A DNA stretch of 64,000 nucleotides, from positions 3,100,001 through 3,164,000 of the forward strand of contig NZ_CP109199.1 in NCBI RefSeq assembly GCF_036250065.1, given 5' to 3'. Below the pieces are notes generated by a model that saw only the letters and a program-made list of their open reading frames with translations, searched no databases and was not told where the DNA came from. Of this stretch, positions 48,565 to 57,582 are shown in pieces. This DNA is from Micromonospora sp. NBC_01699 (GTDB taxonomy: Bacteria; Actinomycetota; Actinomycetes; Mycobacteriales; Micromonosporaceae). The translations under genes were made by a program, and so were the position numbers. Numbering within the stretch: the stretch's first letter is position 1; each line of letters begins with the position of its first letter.

Positions 48565-50347
48565 GCCGACCCGGGTGGTGGCGGACCTGCTGGTCGAGCG
48601 GCTGCGGGCGTGGCACGTACCGCGCGTCTTCGGTGCCTCCGGGGACGGGATCGAGCCGATCGTCGCGGCGCTGCACCGGGCCGGCGGCCGTCCCGCCTTC
48701 GTCCAGGCGCGACACGAGGAGACGGCCGGATTCATGGCCACCGGCCACGCCAAGTACACCGGCGGGGTCGGCGTCTGCCTGGCCACCCAGGGGCCGGGAG
48801 CGATCCACCTGCTCGCCGGCCTGTACGACGCCAAGCTGGACGGCAAGCCGGTGGTGGCGATCGTCGGGCAGCAGCTGGACGGCCCGTTCGGTGCGGCGTA
48901 CCGGGAGATCGAGCTGGTCCGGCTGTTCGGCGACGTGTGCGAGTTCGTCCGGGTGGCGGACACCGCCGAACAGGTGCCCTCGCTGATCGACCGGGCGTTC
49001 CGCACCGCGGTCGCCACCCGGAGTCCGACCTGTGTGATCGTGCCGCAGCAGTTGCAGGCGGCCGCCGTACCCGATCTGCCGCCCCGCGCGGACGGCGTGT
49101 TGTCGATGGCGCCGGGACTGCCCCCGGCCCGGGTGGTGCCGCACGAGGCGGACCTGAACGCGGCGGCGCAACTGCTCGGTGCCGGCCGACGGGTCGCGAT
49201 CCTGGTCGGGCAGGGCGGCTACGGCGCGGCCGAGGAGATCGTCGCGCTGGCCGACCGGGTCGGCGCCGGCATCGCCGCCTCGCTGCTCGGCAAGCCGGTG
49301 CTGGACGAGCGGCTGCCGTTCCACACCGGGGTGATGGGGGAGTTGGGCAGCACCGCCAGCGCGCAACTGCTCGGCGGCTGCGACACCCTGCTGCTGGTCG
49401 GCACGAACGACCCGTGGACCGACTACTACCCGATGCCGGGTCAGGCGGCCACGATCCAGATCGATATCGACGGCCGTCGGCTGGCCAACCGCTACCCGGT
49501 CGACGTGCCGCTGGTCGGCGACGCCACCGAGACGCTGCGCGCCCTGCTGGACCGGGTGCCGCAGCGGGCGAACCGGGAGTGGCGGGACACCATCGAGGTC
49601 GCCGTCGACCGGTGGTGGGGCGATGCCACGGCCCGCGCCGACGCCCCGGCACAGCCGATGAACCCGCAGCACGTGCTGCGCGAGCTGTCGCCCCGGTTGC
49701 CCTGGGACAGCGCGGTCGCGGTGGACGTCGGCTCGGTGACCTACTGGTACGCCCGCCACGTGCAACTGCCACCGGGCGTGCCGGCCCACCTGTCCAGCAC
49801 CTTCGGCTCGACCGGCTGCGCCCTGCCGTACGGCGTGGCGGCGAAGCTGGCCGCGCCGGACCGCCCGGTGGTGGTGCTCGCCGGGGACGGGGCGATGCAG
49901 CTCAACGGGCTGGCCGAGCTGGTCACGGTGGCGAACCGGTGGGCGGGCTGGGCCGATCCGCGGTTCGTCGTGCTGGTGCTGAACAACCGCGACCAGGCCG
50001 GGATGAGCCAGACCCAGCTCGGGTCCGGGCAGCCGGCCACGCCGGAGGCCCAGCGGCTGCCGGACGTCCCGTACGCGGGTTGGGCCCGGCTGCTCGGGAT
50101 GCACGGGCTGCGCATCGACCGGCCGGAGATGATCGGCGCGGCCTGGGACGAGGCGCTCGCCGCCGACCGGCCCACCCTGATCGAGGCGGTGGTGGACGCC
50201 TCGGTGCCGCTGTCCCCGCCCGACCGGCCATTCGCCGACCTGCGCGGGTTGCTGGCCGAGCGGTCGGCCGACGGCGGCGAGGTGGCCAGCCGGGCGCGGG
50301 CCGAACTGATCCGGGAACGGGCCGACGGCGGCGACGAACTGACCTGA
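48557..50347 (+). CDS. Thiamine-pyrophosphate enzyme (pyruvate oxidase/dehydrogenase-like)
   Basis: 596-residue three-domain TPP enzyme of the PoxB/acetolactate synthase family. Cofactor-activating Glu in RHEETAGFMATG; pyrophosphate/Mg2+ motif beginning GDGAMQLNGLAELVTVANRW and ending LVLNN. FAD-type central domain (about residues 190-330). PoxB-like enzymes oxidise pyruvate to acetate; acetolactate synthase or sulfopyruvate-type activity cannot be excluded. The start overlaps the baeRF-like gene by 8 bases, so they are co-translated. A perfect hairpin follows the stop. Confidence 0.85.
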   Translation: MAEPTRVVADLLVERLRAWHVPRVFGASGDGIEPIVAALHRAGGRPAFVQARHEETAGFMATGHAKYTGGVGVCLATQGPGAIHLLAGLYDAKLDGKPVVAIVGQQLDGPFGAAYREIELVRLFGDVCEFVRVADTAEQVPSLIDRAFRTAVATRSPTCVIVPQQLQAAAVPDLPPRADGVLSMAPGLPPARVVPHEADLNAAAQLLGAGRRVAILVGQGGYGAAEEIVALADRVGAGIAASLLGKPVLDERLPFHTGVMGELGSTASAQLLGGCDTLLLVGTNDPWTDYYPMPGQAATIQIDIDGRRLANRYPVDVPLVGDATETLRALLDRVPQRANREWRDTIEVAVDRWWGDATARADAPAQPMNPQHVLRELSPRLPWDSAVAVDVGSVTYWYARHVQLPPGVPAHLSSTFGSTGCALPYGVAAKLAAPDRPVVVLAGDGAMQLNGLAELVTVANRWAGWADPRFVVLVLNNRDQAGMSQTQLGSGQPATPEAQRLPDVPYAGWARLLGMHGLRIDRPEMIGAAWDEALAADRPTLIEAVVDASVPLSPPDRPFADLRGLLAERSADGGEVASRARAELIRERADGGDELT

Positions 50348-50348
50348 C

Positions 50349-50381
50349 CCCACCCGCCGCCGGTTGTCGGCGGCGGGTGGG
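50349..50381 (+). terminator. Perfect hairpin terminator after the TPP enzyme
   Basis: Fourteen-base perfect arms (50349-50362 and 50368-50381) around GTTGT, beginning two bases after the stop codon. Confidence 0.8.
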
Positions 50382-50581
50382 CGTGGAGTCGCCGCCGGGC
50401 GGCGCCGGAGCGGGCCCGTGAGCGTGTTCCGTACGACGCGCGGCCGGCAACCGGACGGCCGGTACGCAACCGGCTGACCGGGTGCGTTGTGCCCGCGGTG
50501 GCGTAGACGGGCTCCGGCCACGGATTCACTCCCTCAGGGTTGCGGAAGGTCGTTTGAACGCGATCCGGACGGGAAGCCCGC

Positions 50582-52030
50582 GTGTGGCAAGTGGACGATG
50601 AAGGGCGGGTCCCGGTGCGGGAGATGCAGGAATGGGTGGCCGAGAGTGGGCCCGACGTCCCCGGACCGCGCCGGATAGTGGCGCTGGACAGCCCGGCCCG
50701 GGTGCTGCTCGCCGCGGCGTCCCGGGCCCTGCGCGGCGAGGACTGCGCGGATCTCGGCTACCAGCCGATGCTGGCCCGGTTCCCCGGCACCCCGGAGGCG
50801 GTACGCCGGGCGGCGGTGGCCCGCGCGGGCGCCCGTGCGGCCCTGCCGGTACGCCAGGTGGGCCAGGTCGACGCGGAGTGGGTGGCCCGCTGGATGGTCG
50901 ACCACTACCCGGCCGGCGAGTTCCCCGGGGTGGTGCTCGGCTCGCCGAGCGGTGCCGCCGTCCACCTGGCCACCGCGCTGGGCATGCCGTGGCTGCCGGC
51001 CGGGTTCGAGGTCTCGGTGCAGTGGCCACAGGGCGCGGTGGACAACCTGGCCGGTTCGTTCGCGTACGGGGCCCAGGTGGCCCAGCGACTGGTGGCGGCG
51101 AATCCCGGCATCCGGGTCCGGCAGGTGCACGACCCCGCGGTCCGGGGCGTGCTCGCCGGTTCGACCGTCTCCCTGGTCCTGCGCTGGCGGCAGTTGCCGG
51201 AGGCGTACCGGACCTTCCTCGACGAGCGGCTGGCGCCCGGTGCACCGGTGTTGCTGCTGCGTGACGTACGGACCTGGCCGGTCGCCGATCAGGGGCAGGG
51301 GCACGCGTTCCAGCTGGGGAGTCCGGGCAGCGGGCTGACGCCGGCCGACTTCCGCATCCTCAGCGAGCCGCTGGACCAGGTGCTGCGGGCCGCCGGCGGT
51401 GCCCCCGACCGGTGGGAACCGCCGCCGCCGGCCGGCCCGCAGGGTTACGCCGAGCACGGCATCGAGCCCGGTTTCGAGCAGAGTCTGCTGGACCGGGTCC
51501 GGGAGTCCGACGGTGTGCTGCACCGGGTGCTGTTCGCCGAGCCGGAGGCGCTGAGCGCGGCGACCGCGGACGTGTACCGGGGCTGGCTGCGGGCCGCCGG
51601 CAAGAGCGGTGACCGGTGCGTGGTGGAGTGCGGACGGCTGCTCGACCCGTGGCAGGTGATCCGGGCCGGGCTGGTGCCGTACTGGTGTGAGAACGCCACC
51701 AGCCGCCGGGTGGCCGGCGCGGAGTGGTGGCTGGCCGGCAGTACGCCGTTCAGTTCGGTCGACGTGCTGCCGGAACCACCGGGGATGCGGTCACCGGCGC
51801 TGGCCGGGCTGCCGCAGTGGCTGGCGGTGGCGTCGTTCGGCCGCCGTCGCCGGGCCCTGGACCGGATCGCGGCGCGGGGCTATCCGGTCACCTCGGTACC
51901 GACCCGGCACGCCACCGAGGTGTTGCGCGGGCAGCCCTACGACCTGCCGGCACCGGCCCGGCTGGGGGTGCAGGACGCCCTGGCCGGGCTGCGGGCCGCC
52001 GGCACCGCGCACGGGCTGCTGGTCTGCTGA
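50582..52030 (+). CDS. Hypothetical protein
   Basis: 482-residue protein that I do not recognise; no signal peptide or membrane segment. Segments that look structured: VVLGSPSGAAVHLATALGMP, GSTVSLVLRWRQLPEAYRTF, VLLLRDVRTWPVADQG, and WCENATSRRVAGAEWWLAGS. The repeated aromatic-Arg-Gly sections suggest an enzyme domain rather than a binding protein, but no catalytic motif stands out. GTG start at 50582, behind GACGGGAAG. It is alone between a terminator and the sigma factor gene. Confidence 0.65.
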   Translation: MWQVDDEGRVPVREMQEWVAESGPDVPGPRRIVALDSPARVLLAAASRALRGEDCADLGYQPMLARFPGTPEAVRRAAVARAGARAALPVRQVGQVDAEWVARWMVDHYPAGEFPGVVLGSPSGAAVHLATALGMPWLPAGFEVSVQWPQGAVDNLAGSFAYGAQVAQRLVAANPGIRVRQVHDPAVRGVLAGSTVSLVLRWRQLPEAYRTFLDERLAPGAPVLLLRDVRTWPVADQGQGHAFQLGSPGSGLTPADFRILSEPLDQVLRAAGGAPDRWEPPPPAGPQGYAEHGIEPGFEQSLLDRVRESDGVLHRVLFAEPEALSAATADVYRGWLRAAGKSGDRCVVECGRLLDPWQVIRAGLVPYWCENATSRRVAGAEWWLAGSTPFSSVDVLPEPPGMRSPALAGLPQWLAVASFGRRRRALDRIAARGYPVTSVPTRHATEVLRGQPYDLPAPARLGVQDALAGLRAAGTAHGLLVC

Positions 52031-52283
52031 GCGGTCGGCCGCTTCGTCGAGGGGGTCCGCCGGCAAAACATCCCGCGAAAGTCCGGTCCCGTGATTGAGT
52101 ACCTACAGAGCGGGAACGTCGCTGACTGCAACCGGTCGACTGCGCTACGTAACGAAATGGTGGGCGGGCGCGGTTGGGCTGTTTCCGGTCAGATCGTCGC
52201 GCTCCGGTCCGGTCCACCGTGGCATGGGCGTCACTGACCGGTTCCGTAAATCCGGGTGGGAGACCGACCTTCGGGAGGCGCGG
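52031..52283. other. Promoter region of the sigma factor gene
   Basis: 253 bases without a supported gene. It should hold the promoter; the GGGAGG Shine-Dalgarno is at 52273-52278. I see no convincing sigma-70 or SigB/F-type -35/-10 pair. Confidence 0.4.
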
Positions 52284-53465
52284 ATGTTCGGACAGATCAC
52301 CACGGGCACAGGCACGAGCACAGGCACGGGCACGGGGACGGGTACGACCACGGCCGCGCCGAACGAGCGCGGGCTGGAGGACCTCGACGCGGCCGCTCTG
52401 GCGTACGCGGCCCGGATCGAGGGCCTGCCGGACGAGCGCCGGCAGGAGGCCCGCGACGACCTGGTCCGGTTCGCCCTGCCGTTCGCCGGTCGGCTGGCCC
52501 GCCGCTACCGGGGACGTGGCGAGCCGCTGGAGGACCTCGAACAGGTCGCCCGGCTCGGTCTGGTCAACGCCGTCGACCGGTACGACCCGGAACGCGGATC
52601 GTTCACGGCGTACGCCGCGATCACCATCGTCGGCGAGATCAAGCGGCACTTCCGGGACCGTACCTGGGGGGTGCACGTCCCCCGCCGGCTGCGCGACCTG
52701 ATCCTGGAGGTCGGCCAGGCGACCGCCGCGCTCACCAGCGAACTGTCCCGGGCACCCACGGTGGCCGAACTGGCGACCCGGCTGGAGACCCCGCAGGAGG
52801 AGATCCTGGCGGCCCTCGAATCCGCCGCCGGCTACAGCCCGGCCTCGCTCAACGCCCCGGTCGGCGGGGAGAGTTCGGCCGAGTTCGGCGACCTGGTCGG
52901 GGAGTCCGACGCCGACCTGGAGTCGGTGGACGACCGGGTGACCGTGAGCGGTCTGCTCGGCCGGCTGCCCTGGCGGGAACGCCGCATCCTGGCCATGCGG
53001 TTCTACGGCAACCAGACCCAGGCCGAGATCGCCGCCCGGTTCGGCATCTCCCAGATGCACGTCTCCCGGCTGCTCTCCCGCGCGCTCACCTGGTTGCGTC
53101 AGGCCATGCTCGCCGACGCCCCGGCACCCTGGCAGGCCGGCGGGGTGGATCCGGACGCGCCGGACACCAGGCTCTCGGTCCGCCAGTCCGGGGACCGTAC
53201 GGTCATCGCGATCGGCGGCGAACTCGACCGCGACACCAGCGACCAGTTGCGGCGGGCGGTGGTCGAGGCGGTCAGCAGCGGCCAGCCCACCGAGGTGGTG
53301 GTCGACCTGGTCGACGTGGGGCTGCTCGAACCCGGCGGGATCGCCGCGCTGATCGCCGGCCGGGACGCGGCCGCCCGCAGTGGCGTGGCCCTGAGGCTCA
53401 CCCGGGCCCAGCCCGGCGTACGGCACTCGCTCGCCTCGGCCGGGCTGGCCCCGCTGCACGAATGA
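52284..53465 (+). CDS. SigB/F-family sigma factor fused to a C-terminal STAS domain
   Basis: 393-residue fusion. Residues about 6-18 are a Thr-Gly repeat from a GGCACG-like microsatellite. Residues about 30-285 form a SigB/F/G-type sigma-70: region 2 (EDLEQVARLGLVNAVDRYDP, then HFRDRTWGVHVPRRLRDL), region 3 and region 4 (QTQAEIAARFGISQMHVSRL). The last 100 residues (294-393) are a STAS domain like anti-sigma-factor antagonists (GGELDRDTSDQLRRAV, VVVDLVDVGLLEPGGIAAL). The motif that normally holds the phospho-acceptor Ser (DSSG) reads EPGG at 349-352. ATG at 52284 with GGGAGG 5 bases before it. The frame is open to 52095, but no earlier start is supported. Confidence 0.9.
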   Translation: MFGQITTGTGTSTGTGTGTGTTTAAPNERGLEDLDAAALAYAARIEGLPDERRQEARDDLVRFALPFAGRLARRYRGRGEPLEDLEQVARLGLVNAVDRYDPERGSFTAYAAITIVGEIKRHFRDRTWGVHVPRRLRDLILEVGQATAALTSELSRAPTVAELATRLETPQEEILAALESAAGYSPASLNAPVGGESSAEFGDLVGESDADLESVDDRVTVSGLLGRLPWRERRILAMRFYGNQTQAEIAARFGISQMHVSRLLSRALTWLRQAMLADAPAPWQAGGVDPDAPDTRLSVRQSGDRTVIAIGGELDRDTSDQLRRAVVEAVSSGQPTEVVVDLVDVGLLEPGGIAALIAGRDAAARSGVALRLTRAQPGVRHSLASAGLAPLHE

Positions 53466-53490
53466 TCCCCTCCGGTCCGCCGGCATCGGA

Positions 53491-55491
53491 TCACGCCTCC
53501 TCGTCCCTGTCCTTCGAGCGGCCGGTCCGCCAGCGCTCGCTGCCCGGACCGCCCCGGTCGGCGTCGAGGTGCACGTCCGGCGCGCTCGGCTCGAAACTCG
53601 GCCGGCGTACCTGCTCCGGCTCCGGCACCTCGATCGGCCGGGCACCCGAACGTGGATCGGGCTGCCACCGGATCGCCTCGCGGGCCCCGTACGCGCCGTC
53701 CGGGCTGGACTTGTCCGAGCCGTGGTGCTCCTCGGCGTGCAACTCGTCCGCGATGCCCTGCGGCGGCTTCGTCGACCGCTGCGGCAGGTCCCGGCCCAGG
53801 TCGGCGACGAGCGGACCGTACTTGTCGTCGAAGGCCGGTCGCTCGGAGCGAATCCGTGGCATCCGGTCGAAGTTGCGCAGCGGCGGTGGACAACTCGTCG
53901 CCCACTCCAGCGAGTTGCCGAAGCCCCAGGGGTCGTTGACGGCCACTATCCGACCGAATCGGTACGACTTCCACAGGTTGTAGATGATGAACAGGGTCGA
54001 GGCGCCGAGGATGAAGGAGCTGATCGTGGAGACCATGTTCAGCACGGTGAAGCCGTCGCCGGGCAGGTAGTCGACGTACCGGCGGGGCATGCCCTCGTTG
54101 CCCAGCCAGTGCTGGACCAGGAAGGTGCCGTGGAAGCCGATGAACATGGTCCAGAAGTGCAGCTTGCCGAGGCGCTCGTCGAGCATCCGTCCGGTCATCT
54201 TCGGGAACCAGAAGTAGATCCCGCCGAATGCCGCGAACACGATGGTGCCGAACAGCACGTAGTGGAAGTGCGCCACCACGAAGTAGGTGTCCGTGACGTG
54301 CCAGTCGACCGGCGGGCTGGCCAGCAGGACCCCGGTGAGCCCGCCGAACAGGAAGGTGACCAGGAAACCGATGGCGAACAGCATCGGGGTCTCGAAGCTG
54401 ATCTGCCCCTTCCACATGGTGCCGATCCAGTTGAAGAACTTCACCCCGGTCGGTACGGCGATCAGGTAACTCAGAATGCTGAAGAAGGGCAGCAGCACCT
54501 GCCCGGTGCCGAACATGTGGTGCGCCCAGACCGTCATCGACAGCACCGTGATGGCGATGGTGGCGAAGACGATGCCCTTGTAGCCGAAGAGCGGCTTACG
54601 GGCGAAGACCGGAATGATCTCGGTGATGATGCCGAAGAACGGCAGCGCCACGATGTAGACCTCGGGATGGCCGAAGAACCAGAACAGGTGTTGCCACAGC
54701 AGTGGGCCGCCGGTCGCCGGATCGTACACATGGGCGTCGATCCGGCGGTCGGCGTAGAGCGCGAGCAGCGCGGCCGCGAGCAGCGGGAAGACCAGGATCA
54801 CCAGTACGGCGGTGAGCAGCACGTTCCAGGTGAAGATCGGCATCCGGAACATGGTCATGCCGGGCGCCCGCAGGGTGATGATCGTGGTGATCATGTTGAC
54901 CGCGCCGAGGATGGTGCCCAGGCCGGAGACGACCAGGCCGATCACCCACATGTCCGGTCCGATGCCGGGACTGTGCTGCGCCCGGCTCAGCGGGGTGTAC
55001 GCGGTCCAGCCGAAGTCGGCCGCCCCGTCGGGCGTGGCGAACCCGAGCAGCACCAGCGAGCCACCGAGCAGGTAGAGCCAGTACGCGAACGCGTTCAGCC
55101 GGGGGAAGGAGACGTCCGGCGCGCCGATCTGGAGCGGTACGACGTAGTTGCCGAACGCGAACACCAGCGGCGTCGCGAACAGCAGCAGCATGATCGTGCC
55201 GTGCATGGTGAAGAGCTGGTTGTACTGCTCGTTGGAGAGAAACTGGAGGCCGGGCCGGCCCAGTTCGGCCCGCATCAGCATCGCCATCACCCCGCCGGCG
55301 ATGAAGAAGCCGAACGACGTGACCAGGTAGAGCAGTCCGATCTGTTTCGCGTCGGTGGTGCCCATCAACTTGACCAGGTGGCTGCCCCGGATCGCCTCCC
55401 GGATCGGACCGGGGTATCCGCCGAAGCGCGCCGGTGCCAGCACGATCGGCCCTCGCTCGCGTTCCGGCTCGGTGGTAACCCGCTTCGGCAT
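53491..55491 (-). CDS. ctaD: Cytochrome c oxidase subunit I (aa3 type)
   Basis: 666-residue heme-copper oxidase subunit with 12 membrane helices. Heme ligand region [20 protein letters not shown], the CuB ligand and Tyr cross-link [26 protein letters not shown], and [17 protein letters not shown] near the heme ligands. The hydrophilic C-terminus (about residues 560-666) is charged and longer than usual. ATG at 55491. No ctaC or ctaE lies beside it, so subunits II and III must be encoded elsewhere. It converges on the sigma factor gene. Confidence 0.97.
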   Translation of the reverse strand: MPKRVTTEPERERGPIVLAPARFGGYPGPIREAIRGSHLVKLMGTTDAKQIGLLYLVTSFGFFIAGGVMAMLMRAELGRPGLQFLSNEQYNQLFTMHGTIMLLLFATPLVFAFGNYVVPLQIGAPDVSFPRLNAFAYWLYLLGGSLVLLGFATPDGAADFGWTAYTPLSRAQHSPGIGPDMWVIGLVVSGLGTILGAVNMITTIITLRAPGMTMFRMPIFTWNVLLTAVLVILVFPLLAAALLALYADRRIDAHVYDPATGGPLLWQHLFWFFGHPEVYIVALPFFGIITEIIPVFARKPLFGYKGIVFATIAITVLSMTVWAHHMFGTGQVLLPFFSILSYLIAVPTGVKFFNWIGTMWKGQISFETPMLFAIGFLVTFLFGGLTGVLLASPPVDWHVTDTYFVVAHFHYVLFGTIVFAAFGGIYFWFPKMTGRMLDERLGKLHFWTMFIGFHGTFLVQHWLGNEGMPRRYVDYLPGDGFTVLNMVSTISSFILGASTLFIIYNLWKSYRFGRIVAVNDPWGFGNSLEWATSCPPPLRNFDRMPRIRSERPAFDDKYGPLVADLGRDLPQRSTKPPQGIADELHAEEHHGSDKSSPDGAYGAREAIRWQPDPRSGARPIEVPEPEQVRRPSFEPSAPDVHLDADRGGPGSERWRTGRSKDRDEEA

Positions 55492-55625
55492 CGCTTCTCA
55501 CTCCGTCATGGCCACAGAAAGGACGGGCGTGGCTACCCGGTCTGCCCGGGCCGAAACCCGGCACCTCGGTAAATTCCCGCCGCACCACCCAATCCCGCCC
55601 TCCCACCCCACGCCCCCCACCGCGT
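55492..55625. other. Intergenic region between ctaD and module 3
   Basis: About 130 bases without a gene: the leader and promoter of ctaD, on the minus strand. No clear motif is seen. Confidence 0.4.
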
Positions 55626-55744
55626 CGATCTAGGGCAAATACGTGTGATTAGAGATCAAGTAGCCCCCATTCGCCCTAGATCGGCGACGTGAAGGGGCGG
55701 GGAGGGGGGAGGGGAGGGGAGAGGGGGAGGGGAGGGGGAGGGGG
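55626..55744 (-). repeat. 3' C-tract plus inverted repeat, module 3
   Basis: On the minus strand the DUF4383 stop is followed by about 55 bases of C runs (55690-55744) and then an inverted repeat: 11-base perfect arms GCCCTAGATCG (55673-55683) and its complement (55626-55636), with a 36-base loop; weaker pairing extends the stem. The foot begins CGCCGATC, exactly as in module 2. Confidence 0.9.
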
Positions 55745-56221
55745 TTATGGGGCGACTGGGGCGCGGGTGGTTAGGAGTCCTAGGCCGATCATGGCGAGGC
55801 CGAGGCCGAGGTGGAGCCAGTCGTCGGCCCGGTTGAGCGGCAGGAAGTTGACGGTGGTCCCGTGCCCGAGCACCAGGCCGTACAGCCACAGCAACAGGTA
55901 GATCGCGCCGCCGCCGACCAGGAATCCGCGAGATCCGGCGACCGTACGGGCCAGCGCGAGGCCGGCCAGCCCGAACGCCAGGTGCACCAGGTTGTGCAGG
56001 ACCGACACCTGGAACACCCCGAACAACTGCGCGCCGGAGGTGTGCCCGGCGAAGCCGAGGCGGTCGTACCCGGTGGTGACACCGGGGATGAAGCCGAGCA
56101 CACCGATCAGCAGGAACGCCGCCGCCACCGTTGCCGCGGCGATCCGGACCAGGGCCGGTCGGGACGATCCGGTGGCCGCCGGGCCGGCTGCGCCGCTCGG
56201 GGCGCGGAACTCTCCGGCCAT
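55745..56221 (-). CDS. DUF4383 membrane protein
   Basis: 158-residue DUF4383 protein with four membrane helices: LVRIAAATVAAAFLLIGVLG, VSVLHNLVHLAFGLAGLALA, GAIYLLLWLYGLVLGHG and DDWLHLGLGLAMIGLGLL. The His-containing HNLVHL and DDWLHL are family features. Start at the ATG at 56221, 9 bases after GGAGG; the frame is open to 56266. Function unknown. Confidence 0.88.
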   Translation of the reverse strand: MAGEFRAPSGAAGPAATGSSRPALVRIAAATVAAAFLLIGVLGFIPGVTTGYDRLGFAGHTSGAQLFGVFQVSVLHNLVHLAFGLAGLALARTVAGSRGFLVGGGAIYLLLWLYGLVLGHGTTVNFLPLNRADDWLHLGLGLAMIGLGLLTTRAPVAP

Positions 56222-56392
56222 TGCCGTACCTCCGTCCGCCGCCCGGCGGGATCCCCGGTACGGCAACGGACAAACATGCCCGGCCGCTTCCCACTGGCCC
56301 GGAGAGCGGATCGGCCCACGCCGCCCTCGGGTGGGCCTACGTGGCCGGGTCCCTGCGTGGGCCCCAGGGTGGCCCCTACGCAGCCCTCGGGT

Positions 56393-56423
56393 GGCTTACG
56401 CGGCCTTTGGCTTACGCGGCCTT
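56393..56423. repeat. 16-bp-period tandem duplication across the GT4 stop codon
   Basis: GGCTTACGCGGCCTT is present at 56393-56407 and 56409-56423, one base apart. On the minus strand each copy reads Lys/Pro-Ala-Ala-stop-type codons (AAGGCCGCGTAA), so the duplicated segment covers the end of the glycosyltransferase gene. Confidence 0.9.
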
Positions 56424-57566
56424 CAGGACGGGCCCGGCCAGGTCCCGGACCCGGTCGTAGAACTCGACATAGCGTCGCGCCATCACCGCCGGGGTGAACC
56501 GGCGGGCGGCTTCCTGTCGGCACTCGTCCGGCTCGATCAGGGTGGCCGCCACCAGCAGGTCGGCCAACTCGTCCTCGTCCTCGGTGAGCAGGCCGGTCCG
56601 GCCGTGGGTGACCAGCTCCGGCAGGCAACCCCGCGCGGTGGCCACCACCGGGGTGCCCAGCGCCAGCGACTCCACCACCGCCGTCCCGCCCGGCTCCTCC
56701 CAGCGCAGCGGGAAGAGCGTCGCGCGGGCGCTCGCCACCAGGTCGTCGCGGTCCCGGCCGACGACCGTACCCACCCAACGCACCCGGACACCGTCGACGT
56801 ACGGCGCCACCCGCTCGTCCCAGTACCGTACGTCCGGGTTCTGCCGGGCCTGGTCGCCCGCGGCGGCCAACTCCTCCGGCCGGTGGTACGGGCCGACCGG
56901 TCCCGCCAGCACCAGCGGGAAGCCGACCCGGCGGGCCAACCGCACCGCCACCTCCTGCCCCTTGCCGGGGTTGATCCTGCCGAGCACCACCACGTGCTCG
57001 CCCTTCTCCACCGCCGGCCGCCGGTCCGCGTCGACCGCCAGCGGGGTGGCCAGGTGCGCGTGGCCGACCGAGTGCGCGCGCAACGCCGCCGGGGCGCGGG
57101 CCAGCTGTGCCGCCGAGACGCCGTTGACCCGGACCCGGTCGCCGCCGTCGAGCTGCCCGTAGAGGTCCGGGTGCTTGGCGAGATCCCAGTGCAGGGTGTG
57201 CAGCACGGGCGGGCCGTCGGGACCCATCGCCGCCAGGGTCGCCAGGCCGACCGCCTCGACGTGGTCGTGCACCAGGTCGATGTCGTCGCGCCCGCGTACG
57301 GCCCGGACCACCCCGCCGAGGTGCGCCTGGGCGATCCCGCACACCTGGTTGTACGGCCGCTGCAACGACGGGAACTGGCCGTCGGCGAAGACCGACAGCC
57401 GTTCGTCCGCCGCCAGGGTGCTGGAGCCGACCGAGGCGAGCACCACCCGTACCCCGAGCCGGCGCAGCTCGGGTACCAGGGTGGCGACCACGTTCTCGAT
57501 CCCGCCGTAGCCCGGCGGCGGTACGGACAACCAGGGCCCGGCGTTCATCAGCACGGTCAGGCCCAT
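56412..57566 (-). CDS. GT4-family glycosyltransferase
   Basis: 384-residue GT-B glycosyltransferase. N-terminal acceptor domain: PPPGYGGIENVVATLVPELR and DLVHDHVEAVGLA; C-terminal donor domain: VVLGRINPGKGQEVAVRL, PLVLAGPVGPY, and the EPGGTAVVESLALGTPVVAT loop. It lies 16 bases after the GpgS-like gene and is coupled to it. The donor and acceptor are unknown. Its stop codon is inside a short tandem duplication. Confidence 0.88.
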   Translation of the reverse strand: MGLTVLMNAGPWLSVPPPGYGGIENVVATLVPELRRLGVRVVLASVGSSTLAADERLSVFADGQFPSLQRPYNQVCGIAQAHLGGVVRAVRGRDDIDLVHDHVEAVGLATLAAMGPDGPPVLHTLHWDLAKHPDLYGQLDGGDRVRVNGVSAAQLARAPAALRAHSVGHAHLATPLAVDADRRPAVEKGEHVVVLGRINPGKGQEVAVRLARRVGFPLVLAGPVGPYHRPEELAAAGDQARQNPDVRYWDERVAPYVDGVRVRWVGTVVGRDRDDLVASARATLFPLRWEEPGGTAVVESLALGTPVVATARGCLPELVTHGRTGLLTEDEDELADLLVAATLIEPDECRQEAARRFTPAVMARRYVEFYDRVRDLAGPVLKAA

Positions 57567-57582
57567 CGGCGGCCCGCCGCGT

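Noticed and set aside
53569-55572. 667-codon plus-strand frame opposite ctaD
   Set aside because: Antisense of a strongly conserved gene; His/Gln/Arg/Asp-rich nonsense.
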